In this document: positions 12,956 to 22,572 of the stretch, piece after piece
Layout: every line of letters begins with the position of its first letter
Numbering within the stretch: position 1 is the stretch's first letter
From: a virus
Length of the DNA stretch: 24,279 nt
Reading direction: 5' to 3' (one strand)
Virus record (IMG/VR): IMGVR_UViG_3300027833_000214
Span: 1 to 24,279 of that record
Notes under the pieces: generated by a model
What the model was told of the DNA's origin: nothing
The model's input: only the letters and a program-made list of their open reading frames with translations
The model's database searches: none
Position numbers and translations under genes: made by a program

Positions 12956-15529
12956 ATGTTGCAAGAGTACATCGTTACCTTACATAATAAAGATGACCTT
13001 GATCAGTTTTACGATGACATAGAAACCACAGAAAGTTCAGTACACATCCATGATGGTGAAGTTCACTTTCCAAGTCGTGCGGTTGAGGTTTCTAACCGAA
13101 GACTGATCAGTCGTAACACACATTATATGCTAACTCATGAAGAAGCACAAGAGTTGAAGAACGACCCTAGAGTATGGGACGTCGAACTTGCTGAGATGAT
13201 CGAACTTACCACAAAGCCAACTGGTTGGAAAATGGAAAATAAGAAATTTTCTAAAGATTGGTTCACAGATGCGACAGATCACAATTGGGGTTTGTTAAGA
13301 CATAGTGAAGATGCCAATAGAGCCAATTGGGGTTCTAATGGAACTAACACTTACGTGAGTGACTTGACGGTTACTTCATCAGGTGAGAATGTTGATGTTG
13401 TTATTGTTGATGGTCACATCGATCCTGCACATCCAGAATTCAAACCAAGGGAAACCGCACACTATAAAGGCAACCTAGTAAACGACAATACTAATAGTGC
13501 ATTGTTCGATAGATCAGTTACTGTTAATGGTTTGAAGATTGTTATTTCTGGTGCTGCTGGTGGACAAATTGCTGTTCCAGACGAATGGGCTAGAAAGACA
13601 GCAAGAGTAGTTGATCTATTGATTGACCCAGATGGATCAAACGTTAACTTAGCATATCAAAAGAATTTGATTGCAACTCTTAAGGGTGAAGTAGGTACTG
13701 TACATGCAGGACTTCCATCAGTACAACGTGTTGCCTATGGTGGTGGTGGACAGTACGAACCAAACTTCTTAACAGACGAAGGTATCTCTTCATATGTTGG
13801 TTATCAAGCATTTTTGGATAGTCACGTTCATAACGATATGGTTTGGTATAGAAACGTAAGTGGACCTATTCCACCAGTACAAGACAGAGACATCGAAGAA
13901 ATAATCGAACACCTTATGCACACAATACATCTAATGGGTGTAATGGGCGCAGTTACTGGTTCTGAGACAGCTATGAATTGGATGGCAACTGGTAATGCTA
14001 GTTGGAAAACCACAGCATTACATCTTGCAATGAAAGAAGCTATTGATGGTTCTTTCTTCGATCCGTCTGGTTACGCAAGTGATTGGGCAACCGTTGCAGA
14101 TGCGGCTGAAGTCGCATATAAAGAGTACCTATATCTTCTTAATTGGGGTATGTGGGAAATGTCAGAATTTTGGGATGGTGGAAGCCTATCACCAGAATGG
14201 TCTGACTCTATGAGAACGGCATCTGGAATTCAAACGAATAACCCACTAGGTTATGCGCTATTCAATACATACATCGATCCAGTATTGACTAAACCAAACT
14301 TCGCTACACTTAGAACGATATTCCAAAACAATGATGGTGGAGTTTCTGGCTACACTGAATCAAGTCGTGTAAATCAATTCAATTGGTTCTCCTTGACTAG
14401 TCAAGTTACTGGTGGTTCTAATGGGACTTATACTTACACGCCTTATATTGATGCAGGTGATGCTGATCGAACTGATGATAACAACCATGGTACACACTGT
14501 GCTGGTACGGTAGCAGGGAACACACAGGGGTGGGCTAGGGACGCGACAATCTATAATATCAGTCCGTATGGCTCAAATCCTAATAGCCTCTCATCGTCGC
14601 TTATGTGGGACTACATACGTGCTTGGCATAACACTAAGCCAATCAATCCAAAGACTGGACGTAGAAACCCTACTATCACAAATAACAGCTATGGTTCAAG
14701 TTTAAGAACTAACTACAGTGGAAGCTATACAACTGGTAAAGTGACAAGAGTAAATTATCGTGGAGTTGACTTCAACCCAGGAAGAGACTTGACAACACAA
14801 GAGTTGCGTGATCGTGGTTTTTATGCTCCAAATCTTCAAATGGATATCCCCAATTACTTTACCTCTCGTAATGCTGATATGCAAGACGCTATTGATGATG
14901 GAATTATCATCGTGGCATCTGCTGGCAACGATAGTTGGAAAACTGTTAATGCATCTGATCAAGATTACAACAACACATATAACATGGTTTACAATGGCTA
15001 TGACTACTCGTGGAACTTACACAGGGGTACAGGATCAGGTGCTGGCTATGCACCAATCGTTAACGTGGGCGCAACTTCAAACGACCTAAACGAAGATAAA
15101 GCCAACTTTAGTAACTGTGGAAACCAAGTAGATATTTTTGCCGCTGGTGAAGGTATCCAAAGTAGCTTGCTTTCTGGTGGTATTGATGACCCTAGAGATG
15201 ACAATTACGAACTAGGTAAGTACCAAGGAACAAGTATGTCAGGACCTCAAGTGGCTGGTGTATTAGCAATTCTTGCTGAAAGTTGGCCTAACATGACACA
15301 AGCTGAGGCGCATGCATGGGTAATAGATAACGCAAACAGTGATCAAATGGCTGACACTGAAGCAGATGATCCAATGGATAGAGATAGTCTACAGGGCGCT
15401 CCGAATAAATACTTGAGATGGATTAACCAAAGAGTAATATCTGGGGCATCTTTTCCACAAAAAAACTTCAGAATCAGGCCAACTTCTGGAAAAACATACC
15501 CTCGTCCACGCATTCGTAGAAGAGGTTGA
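12956..15529 (+). CDS. Subtilisin-family (S8) serine protease with ~320-residue insertion, virion-associated
   Basis: All subtilase signatures are present: catalytic Asp152 in 'VVIVDGHIDPAHPEF', His511 in 'HGTHCAGTVAG', oxyanion Asn658 in 'SAGND', and Ser760 in 'GTSMSGPQVAGVL'. Residues 1-85 ('EYIVTLHNKDDLDQFYDDIE' and later 'LTHEEAQELKNDPRVWDVEL') look like an I9-type prodomain, without a signal peptide. Between Asp and His, where subtilisins have a few tens of residues, lies an insertion from about 165 to 490. It includes 'EEIIEHLMHTIHLMG' (His319, 322, 325) and Trp-rich helices. The C-terminus is a basic Arg/Pro tail. The gene sits between two structural genes where T4 has only the 7-8 junction, so a virion protease acting on receptor, capsule or baseplate proteins is inferred. 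The fold is certain; substrate unknown. Confidence 0.88.
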   Translation: MLQEYIVTLHNKDDLDQFYDDIETTESSVHIHDGEVHFPSRAVEVSNRRLISRNTHYMLTHEEAQELKNDPRVWDVELAEMIELTTKPTGWKMENKKFSKDWFTDATDHNWGLLRHSEDANRANWGSNGTNTYVSDLTVTSSGENVDVVIVDGHIDPAHPEFKPRETAHYKGNLVNDNTNSALFDRSVTVNGLKIVISGAAGGQIAVPDEWARKTARVVDLLIDPDGSNVNLAYQKNLIATLKGEVGTVHAGLPSVQRVAYGGGGQYEPNFLTDEGISSYVGYQAFLDSHVHNDMVWYRNVSGPIPPVQDRDIEEIIEHLMHTIHLMGVMGAVTGSETAMNWMATGNASWKTTALHLAMKEAIDGSFFDPSGYASDWATVADAAEVAYKEYLYLLNWGMWEMSEFWDGGSLSPEWSDSMRTASGIQTNNPLGYALFNTYIDPVLTKPNFATLRTIFQNNDGGVSGYTESSRVNQFNWFSLTSQVTGGSNGTYTYTPYIDAGDADRTDDNNHGTHCAGTVAGNTQGWARDATIYNISPYGSNPNSLSSSLMWDYIRAWHNTKPINPKTGRRNPTITNNSYGSSLRTNYSGSYTTGKVTRVNYRGVDFNPGRDLTTQELRDRGFYAPNLQMDIPNYFTSRNADMQDAIDDGIIIVASAGNDSWKTVNASDQDYNNTYNMVYNGYDYSWNLHRGTGSGAGYAPIVNVGATSNDLNEDKANFSNCGNQVDIFAAGEGIQSSLLSGGIDDPRDDNYELGKYQGTSMSGPQVAGVLAILAESWPNMTQAEAHAWVIDNANSDQMADTEADDPMDRDSLQGAPNKYLRWINQRVISGASFPQKNFRIRPTSGKTYPRPRIRRRG

Positions 15530-15539
15530 GGCAATTGCT

Positions 15540-15547
15540 TATAAATA
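15540..15547 (+). promoter_or_regulatory. T4-type late promoter, upstream of gp8
   Basis: TATAAATA is an exact late-promoter element in the 44-base gap after the subtilase stop, 26 bases before the gp8 ATG. It would restart late transcription for gp8 and the downstream fibre genes independently of the protease pair. Confidence 0.78.
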
Positions 15548-15573
15548 TTAGAAAAGAACAGGTGTAGGGTGAT

Positions 15574-17217
15574 ATGACTGAAGTATTGACAAGTAAATTA
15601 AAAAGTGATACAACCAGAATGTTCTATCAAGACATTCAGGACAATGACTTTTATGTCTTCGTATCTTCTGTAACACAGGGTACGGATCGCGTTTCTGCGT
15701 CTAACTCACAGGGTAGTAAAAATCAATTCCTTGAAAACACTGTCTTTGGTAAGAAAGTTCTTGGATCAGACACTAAGTTTATGATTAAGTATCATCCTTG
15801 GCAGAAAGATCAAACTTATGTTCAGTACGATGATCAAGAGGATATGACTGACAAGAAGTTCTACGCAGTTGTCGGACCTACGAATAATGACACTGGCGAC
15901 TATCGCGTATTTAAATGTTTGTTTAATAACACTGATGCTCCATCCACAGCACCACCAAATTGGAACCCATTCACTGAAGGGCAAATATACAGAACAGCAG
16001 ACAAATATGTTTGGAAGTTTATGTATGCTATCACCCCAGCAGAATTTGAGGCTTACAATGCTATTGGTTACATTCCACTAGCGTCTGATGTAATAATCAA
16101 CCCAGACCCAAATGCCGATGCTAATAATGTTGTTTACGGATCAGGAATAAGCGATATCTTCGTGTCCAATCCAGTTGATAACGCGGGCTACCCATCTATC
16201 AGTGGTTTCCTTATGGCGGCTCCTGGTAATGATGGTACTCTAACAGTAAGAGCTACAGGCATAAACCAAATTAAAAACTTCTATGTGGGGATGTCAATTT
16301 ACATCACCAACCCAGATGGAGGTCCGTCAAACCTTTACGTTATTGCTTCTTATGATTTCCAAGTTGGCGTTCAATACGGCAAGATTAAAGTAACGGGAAC
16401 TCCTTTGGCAGATGGCGTATTAAACGGTTCTACATTTACAATCGTTCCATCATGTGTAATCACAGGCGATGGAACAGGTGCTAAGGCGCTTCCAAATGTT
16501 ATTGAAGGCAACATATCTTCCCTGTTAATTCTAAATGCAGGTTCTGGTTATACAAATGTGAGGGCAACTATTGTTGATCCTATATTTGACTTTGATCCAG
16601 AAGACCCAATTTCGATTGATGTGAGAGCTAATCTAAGACCAGTTCTTTCTCCAAAGGGTGGACACGGTTGGAACATGATCGATGAGATGCATTGTCGCCA
16701 CATCTTGCTTTATGGTTACATTACAGAATCTAATAACAATAGGATTGGCGCAACAAACACTTACTCGCATCTTGGCATTGTTAAAAATCCAGAGTTCTTA
16801 AGTGCATCAGCAAACAGCGCGAATACACCTACAGTCTTCGACAATAGAATTGCAGTTACTACTAACCAGTTCAACTTTGCAACTGTAAATGCTGTGTTGA
16901 CACAAGTTGATTCTGACAACAACATTACATTTTCGGGTAAAGTACATGAAGTAGACGAAACTTCAAATACTGTATATCTATCTAGTTATATGGGACCATA
17001 TCAGAACGGTGCAAATAATGACACTTCTCTTGACTACACGGTCAAATTGGTAAATCCGCAGGGGCAACGAATTACCATAAATAGTCCACAAGCCAACAAC
17101 ACAATCGAATCTGATTACGTCCAACGTAGCGGAGAAGTTTATTTCATGGAAGATTTTGTCCCTCTTGCAAGAACTTCTACTTCGAGAGAAGAATACAAAT
17201 TAGTATTAGAATTTTAA
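15574..17217 (+). CDS. gp8: Baseplate wedge subunit gp8
   Basis: This 547-residue protein compares with 334 for T4 gp8, a wedge subunit that binds the gp7/gp10 arm. Conserved points seen by eye are the N-terminal 'FYQDIQDNDFYVFVSSVTQG', 'DYRVFKCLFNN' and 'TADKYVWKFMYAI' (T4 'GDGYVWEYLFEI'), and the C-terminal 'SGEVYFMEDFVPLARTSTSR' then 'EEYKLVLEF' (T4 'SGEMIYMENRPPI ... INILFTF'). About 200 extra residues lie in the middle (roughly 190-400). They include a beta segment with 'LNAGSGYTNVRATI', which resembles the Gly-x-Gly-Tyr turns of the gp7-position protein. It has its own late promoter and is followed by the 1780-residue gene 12 bases later. Confidence 0.86.
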   Translation: MTEVLTSKLKSDTTRMFYQDIQDNDFYVFVSSVTQGTDRVSASNSQGSKNQFLENTVFGKKVLGSDTKFMIKYHPWQKDQTYVQYDDQEDMTDKKFYAVVGPTNNDTGDYRVFKCLFNNTDAPSTAPPNWNPFTEGQIYRTADKYVWKFMYAITPAEFEAYNAIGYIPLASDVIINPDPNADANNVVYGSGISDIFVSNPVDNAGYPSISGFLMAAPGNDGTLTVRATGINQIKNFYVGMSIYITNPDGGPSNLYVIASYDFQVGVQYGKIKVTGTPLADGVLNGSTFTIVPSCVITGDGTGAKALPNVIEGNISSLLILNAGSGYTNVRATIVDPIFDFDPEDPISIDVRANLRPVLSPKGGHGWNMIDEMHCRHILLYGYITESNNNRIGATNTYSHLGIVKNPEFLSASANSANTPTVFDNRIAVTTNQFNFATVNAVLTQVDSDNNITFSGKVHEVDETSNTVYLSSYMGPYQNGANNDTSLDYTVKLVNPQGQRITINSPQANNTIESDYVQRSGEVYFMEDFVPLARTSTSREEYKLVLEF

Positions 17218-17229
17218 GGAACCTTACAC

Positions 17230-20200
17230 ATGCCAATTAATACAAATTTAAATATTGCTCCATACTTCGATGACTTCGCGTTGGAGAAGCAGTTCTACAA
17301 AATTCTATTCAAGCCAGCATATGCTGTACAGGCAAGAGAACTCACACAATTGCAGACCATTCTGCAAAACCAAGTCGAGCAATTTGGTGACAATATCTAC
17401 CAAGAAGGTAGTATTATCAAAGGTTGTAACTTCACAAACCTAAATGGTTTGCAGTTTGTTAAGTTGACCGACAAGACTGGTTTTGATCCAGAACTCTATA
17501 AGCCAGTTACAGCGGATGAAATCGTTGCTGGTGTAACTAAATCTATCGATACTAAGTATGAAATTGAAGGCGCTATCACTGGTCTTAGAGCTTCTATCAT
17601 TACTACAGACAGAGGTTTTGAAACACGTCCACCAAACTTAAACACTTTCTATATCAACTATTTGAACTCAAACGAATCTGGCAACTATAAGACATTCATT
17701 TCTGGTGAAGAACTTACAGTTAACCGCTATAAATATGATGGATCAACATTAATTGAGACTACTCTTAGTGTTGCAACAATCAACGTAACACAGCTACCAA
17801 CACCAACAGGCAAATCTTTTGGTATTCAAGCAGGGGCTGGCGTTGTCTTCCAAAAAGGCCACTTCCTATTCGCAGACGAACAAACACTTGTTGTTTCTAA
17901 GTATGACGACCAACCAGATGATATATCAGTTGGTTATGAAGTAACAGAAACTCTGATCTCTTCGCTTCAAGATGAAAGCCTCTATGACAACGCTAACGGA
18001 AGCACAAACGAAAATGCTCCAGGTGCAGATCGACTTAAAATGGTTCCTACGTTGGTTGCCAAGACAACAGCGGTTGCTGATGTAGATGCAAACTTCTTTA
18101 CACTAATTCGTTATCAAAACGGTTCTGCCGTAACGATTAGAGATGTTTCTCAATTCAACTCAATTGCAGAAGAAATGGCGAAGCGTACTTACGAAGAAAG
18201 TGGAGACTATATTGTCGAGAACTTTAAAGTAACAACAGAACGTCGTGGTGTAGACCTTAAGGCATTGGTTGGTAAAGGCTCGGCGTATGTTAAAGGTTAT
18301 AGAGTAGAAAATCGTGGTGATGTAGATATTACTATCGATCCAATTGCAACCACAAACATTCAACAAAACCAAGCTACGTCTCTTAACTACGGTGGATACG
18401 TTGATATTACTTCAGTAAATGGTACTATGGCTACTGATTACAGCGCAGTTGAACTACAGCTTGCTAATGGCACACAAATCGGTAGTGCATTCGTAAAGAA
18501 CTTCACGCCAACTAAACTATTCTTGTTTGGTGCTAGTATCACAGATGTGACTAGAACTTTCGCTGATGTTGAACGTATTGTCTCAACTGGTGGTTCAGTT
18601 AGTATTGCGGCTAACTCTAAGATTAAAGATACTAAGAATGCCCCTATGGTATTCAACACTGGCACAAGAAGCTTAAAAGAAATTACAGATATTAACGTTC
18701 CTGTACGTACACAAAGTAGTGTTTCGGTTGCGGCTAATACAATCACTATCAACGCACAGCCAGGCGATGACTTTGCTTGTGATAACAGTGACATTGTTGT
18801 GGTAGATGCATCCAACACTCTGATTGCGGTAACGAGCTATACCACAAGTTTGAATAACTCAATTCTTACTATTAACTTAGCTCCAGGTTCAGACCCAGCA
18901 GCAGACGTTTATTACAATAAAAGAATTCTGAATACTCAACCATATAACAAATTATCAGTAAATCCATACATTAAAGTAGTGTGGAACAACGGTCAAGCAA
19001 GATACAGCTTGGGCTTCCCTGATGTTTATGCAATCGACAGTGTTACAGATAGCTTAGGTAATGACTTCACAGACACCTTCCGTTTGGTAACGAACGCACA
19101 GGACAATTTCTATGACATTTCTTACATGGAAGTTATTGCTGGAAGAACCAAGCCTACAAGTGGCACATTAACAGTTAAATTAAAAGTTTACAAAATAAAC
19201 AATGCAACAGGAATTAACTTCTTTGCAGTAAATAGCTATCCTATCGATGATGTTACTGCTATCCTTCCAGATGGCAAGATTAGATCATCTGATGTTCCAT
19301 CTTACATCTCTACAAGTGGTACAATCTTTCCTTTGAGAGAGTGTCTTGACTTTAGACCATATGCTGACTTGGGCGCAGGCGCAAGCTATACAGCATTGAC
19401 AGAGGGCGCGGCGGCTGTTGTGACAGCGGCTGTTGGTGCAGTACAACCATCATTTGCAGGTTCAGACTATGTTCTTCCTATGTTGAACGGAAACGTTACA
19501 TCTGATATAGAACACTATTTGGCGAGAATTGATGTCATTACAATGGATTCTTATGGTAAGACTGCTATCATTAAGGGCGAAGAAGATGAGTCACCAGTAC
19601 CACCTAAAGTTGGTGCTGATCAGCTTGTTATCTCTCAGATTACTATTCCAGGCTATCCTATGTTGTCTGCACAAGAAGGTGCAGATCAAAACAAGAATTA
19701 CTACGCTGTTAGCACTAAAGCAAGGGGTGTTAAGAACTACACCATGCGCGATATCGCTAAGTTGGAAACAAAACTTGATGCAATGGAATATTACATCAGC
19801 TTGAACCAACTAGAGCAATCGACACAGAACTTGAACATTCTCGACGAAAACGGTTTGTCAAGATTTAAAAACGGCTTTATAGTTGATCCTTTCAACGATA
19901 CGAGCATTGCTGATCTATCTAACCCAGATTATCAAGCGGCTGTCCATTCAGACACGAAAAGTCTTAGCCCAGCGCTTAATACATTCCCACTTGACTTGAT
20001 ATACAAATCTGGATCAAGTACAACTATCTTCCCTACGACACAAGATGCGGAAATTGCAACACTAAGCAGAAACGCACACACAAAACTGTTGGGTCAACCA
20101 TACGCAACCAACTTTAGAAACTGTGTGTCTAACTTCTGGAAGTATGACGGTGTTGGATCGTTGTCACCAAGCCATGATATGGCTCAAGATACAGTAACTA

Positions 20201-22572
20201 ATCCAGTTACTCTTGATATCGACCTAGTAACACCATTCCGCGACTTTGTTGACAATCTACAACAATTCGTTCCAATGACAGTACAAAACTTTAGTAACAC
20301 AACTACTACAAGAACACATCTTGGTGGTAGGCAGTGGTCTATAGGTGGCTCAACTACAACTTCTACAACTGCATTAAGTGTTAATGAAGCAAACTCTAAT
20401 CAGTCAGTTGGCGACTTTGTTTCTAACTTTGAATTCCAACCTTACATGCGTAGTCGTGAGATTAAAGTGTTTGCGGCAGGGCTTCGTCCAAACACACGTC
20501 ACTACTTCTTCTTTGATGGTGTGGATGTAAACGAATTTGTACGTCCAGGCACAACGGCTAACACAAGTAGGGCGGTTAGACGTGCGGGTATTAAAGGCGC
20601 GGCTGTTAGTACAGATTCTAATGGTAAAATTCGTGCAGTATTTGAATTGCCAGATGGAACATTCTTTGTCGGTGATAGAGTTCTAACAGTAGTTGACGTT
20701 AATCAATATGCAAGTATTGAATCAGCATCCACTTCTATAATTGATTTGCAGTATCATGCATACAACATCTCAGTTGAAAAGAGTGCATTGACAGCATCTA
20801 CAAGAGTTCCAGATACTGATGTTGGTACTGAAATTACTACAAGAACACTTCCAGCAAGAACAGTAACAATCGATCCTCTCGCTCAGACATTCTTTATCAA
20901 AAAGGGTATGGGTCGTGGTTCGAACAGTGTGTTCATCTCTAAAATCGATCTGTTCTTCAAGCGTAAGAGTAATATTAATGGTGCTACAGTTATGTTGCGT
21001 GAAGTTGTTAACGGCTACCCAGCATCACAAGTATTACCTTTCTCTAAGATACACCTCACAACAAACCAAATTACTGCAACTGATGATGCATCCACAGCAA
21101 CTACTGTTGACTTCGACGCGCCAATCAGAATGGATGTTGAGAAAGAATACGCAGTGGTAATCATGCCAGATGCTAACGATCCAAACTACCTAGTCTTTAC
21201 ATCTAAAGTTGGTGGCGTAGACTTGACACCAGGTGCAACCCAAGGACAAGCAGTTGTTCAAGACTGGGGTGATGGTGTTCTATTCTCATCCACAAACAAC
21301 AGAGCGTGGAAATCATACCAAGACGAAGACTTAAAATTCAATCTTTATCGCCACGATTTCAACGCATCCACAGGCTCCGTCACAATGACAAATGACAAAC
21401 ATGAGTTCTTTACTTTGAGCGACTGGGATGGTAGGTTTACTTCTGGTGAAGAAGTTTATGAAGAAAAAGCCTTGACAGGCTCCACTTCTGCTAACATATC
21501 TATGCCTATCAATGGAACCACTATTACAGGTACATCACTTAATGACAGCTTTGCTGCTGGTGATAAAATCTTGGTAACAAATGTGGGTGGCTCAAGAAGC
21601 GAAATCTTTGAAGTTGTAAGTGTTGACAGCGCAACTGAAATCACTACAGAACGTCCTGTTGACTTTACGGTTGGCACAGGGACATGTAAATCTATTGTTG
21701 TTGGCAAAATCGTACACTACAACAGACTTGAACGTTCGCAGATGTATCTTGCAGGTTCTACAGCAACAGGTAGTAAGAAATTTACAGTAAGTGGAACTAT
21801 TGTAGGATTTACTAGCGGCACAACAGGTACAATTGGAACTATTGACAATATTAACTTAAGTTATGTACAGCCACTAATCATGAAGGCGAACGACTCGATT
21901 ACTACTACGAAGTTAAGTGGTACGTTCACAGACCCAGCAGATACTCTGACATCGTACAACATGCCAATGAAATTTGGTGCAAACAACGCATTCGGACGTA
22001 AGGGTGTAGTTCTCTTCAGTAGATCAAATGACACTGTAGATGCTAAACCTTTTGAAATTACGGTAACAATGGGCAATGCCGCTAATCCTACATCTACACC
22101 GATTGTTGATTTAGAAACAGCTTCATTGATGGCTTATCAATATAAAGCAACTAACGATGCAGATACTACTTCTAAATATATTTCAAAAACAATTGAACTT
22201 AATGAAGATTTAGATGCTGAAGACATCGAAGTGTTGTTGACAGGCTATCGTCCAAATGGATCAGACATTAAAGTTTATATCAGACCACAGAATATATACG
22301 ATAGTGCTTCTTTCAACACAATCCCTTGGATTGAACTTGAAGTCACAGAAGGCGTTAATGTGTACTCTTCAGATGTAAACAAAGACGATTACCGTGAATT
22401 TAAATATGCGCTACCTACAGCCAATAAAGATGGCGCTGGTATATTAGAGTATACTAGCACTTCTGGCACATTTGTAGGCTATAGAAAGTTTGCGATAAGA
22501 ATTGATATGCTCACATCGGATATCAGTAAGGCTCCAACTGTACGTGATTATAGAGCGTTGGCGTTGACATAA
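17230..22572 (+). CDS. Very large baseplate/tail structural protein, DUF4815-type N-terminus
   Basis: This 1780-residue protein begins 'NIAPYFDDFALEKQFYKILF' then 'KPAYAVQARELTQLQTILQN', the characteristic head of DUF4815 structural proteins in marine T4-like phages. A conserved block near residues 835-885 has 'YTMRDIAKLETKLDAMEYYI' (probable coiled coil) and 'LSRFKNGFIVDPF'. Another near 1214 has 'DPLAQTFFIKK', then 'GSNSVFISKIDLFFKRK'. Most of the remainder is beta-rich, with Ser/Thr-rich strands near residues 1020-1055. No enzymatic motif is visible. The position after gp8 is where T4 has the peripheral genes 9-11, so a baseplate-arm or fibre-attachment role is likely, replacing several smaller proteins. 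An AAGGA Shine-Dalgarno precedes the start; the stop overlaps the next ATG. T4 has no obvious equivalent of this size. Confidence 0.8.
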   Translation: MPINTNLNIAPYFDDFALEKQFYKILFKPAYAVQARELTQLQTILQNQVEQFGDNIYQEGSIIKGCNFTNLNGLQFVKLTDKTGFDPELYKPVTADEIVAGVTKSIDTKYEIEGAITGLRASIITTDRGFETRPPNLNTFYINYLNSNESGNYKTFISGEELTVNRYKYDGSTLIETTLSVATINVTQLPTPTGKSFGIQAGAGVVFQKGHFLFADEQTLVVSKYDDQPDDISVGYEVTETLISSLQDESLYDNANGSTNENAPGADRLKMVPTLVAKTTAVADVDANFFTLIRYQNGSAVTIRDVSQFNSIAEEMAKRTYEESGDYIVENFKVTTERRGVDLKALVGKGSAYVKGYRVENRGDVDITIDPIATTNIQQNQATSLNYGGYVDITSVNGTMATDYSAVELQLANGTQIGSAFVKNFTPTKLFLFGASITDVTRTFADVERIVSTGGSVSIAANSKIKDTKNAPMVFNTGTRSLKEITDINVPVRTQSSVSVAANTITINAQPGDDFACDNSDIVVVDASNTLIAVTSYTTSLNNSILTINLAPGSDPAADVYYNKRILNTQPYNKLSVNPYIKVVWNNGQARYSLGFPDVYAIDSVTDSLGNDFTDTFRLVTNAQDNFYDISYMEVIAGRTKPTSGTLTVKLKVYKINNATGINFFAVNSYPIDDVTAILPDGKIRSSDVPSYISTSGTIFPLRECLDFRPYADLGAGASYTALTEGAAAVVTAAVGAVQPSFAGSDYVLPMLNGNVTSDIEHYLARIDVITMDSYGKTAIIKGEEDESPVPPKVGADQLVISQITIPGYPMLSAQEGADQNKNYYAVSTKARGVKNYTMRDIAKLETKLDAMEYYISLNQLEQSTQNLNILDENGLSRFKNGFIVDPFNDTSIADLSNPDYQAAVHSDTKSLSPALNTFPLDLIYKSGSSTTIFPTTQDAEIATLSRNAHTKLLGQPYATNFRNCVSNFWKYDGVGSLSPSHDMAQDTVTNPVTLDIDLVTPFRDFVDNLQQFVPMTVQNFSNTTTTRTHLGGRQWSIGGSTTTSTTALSVNEANSNQSVGDFVSNFEFQPYMRSREIKVFAAGLRPNTRHYFFFDGVDVNEFVRPGTTANTSRAVRRAGIKGAAVSTDSNGKIRAVFELPDGTFFVGDRVLTVVDVNQYASIESASTSIIDLQYHAYNISVEKSALTASTRVPDTDVGTEITTRTLPARTVTIDPLAQTFFIKKGMGRGSNSVFISKIDLFFKRKSNINGATVMLREVVNGYPASQVLPFSKIHLTTNQITATDDASTATTVDFDAPIRMDVEKEYAVVIMPDANDPNYLVFTSKVGGVDLTPGATQGQAVVQDWGDGVLFSSTNNRAWKSYQDEDLKFNLYRHDFNASTGSVTMTNDKHEFFTLSDWDGRFTSGEEVYEEKALTGSTSANISMPINGTTITGTSLNDSFAAGDKILVTNVGGSRSEIFEVVSVDSATEITTERPVDFTVGTGTCKSIVVGKIVHYNRLERSQMYLAGSTATGSKKFTVSGTIVGFTSGTTGTIGTIDNINLSYVQPLIMKANDSITTTKLSGTFTDPADTLTSYNMPMKFGANNAFGRKGVVLFSRSNDTVDAKPFEITVTMGNAANPTSTPIVDLETASLMAYQYKATNDADTTSKYISKTIELNEDLDAEDIEVLLTGYRPNGSDIKVYIRPQNIYDSASFNTIPWIELEVTEGVNVYSSDVNKDDYREFKYALPTANKDGAGILEYTSTSGTFVGYRKFAIRIDMLTSDISKAPTVRDYRALALT

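Noticed and set aside
17215-17226. Inverted repeat TAAGG-AA-CCTTA between gp8 and the 1780-residue gene as a terminator or RNA hairpin
   Set aside because: The loop would be only two bases and no T-run follows. The AAGG is better explained as the Shine-Dalgarno of the next gene.
18438-18818. A 126-codon minus-strand open frame within the 1780-residue gene
   Set aside because: It is antisense to a conserved structural gene, has no start signal, and its product is a low-complexity hydrophobic shadow.
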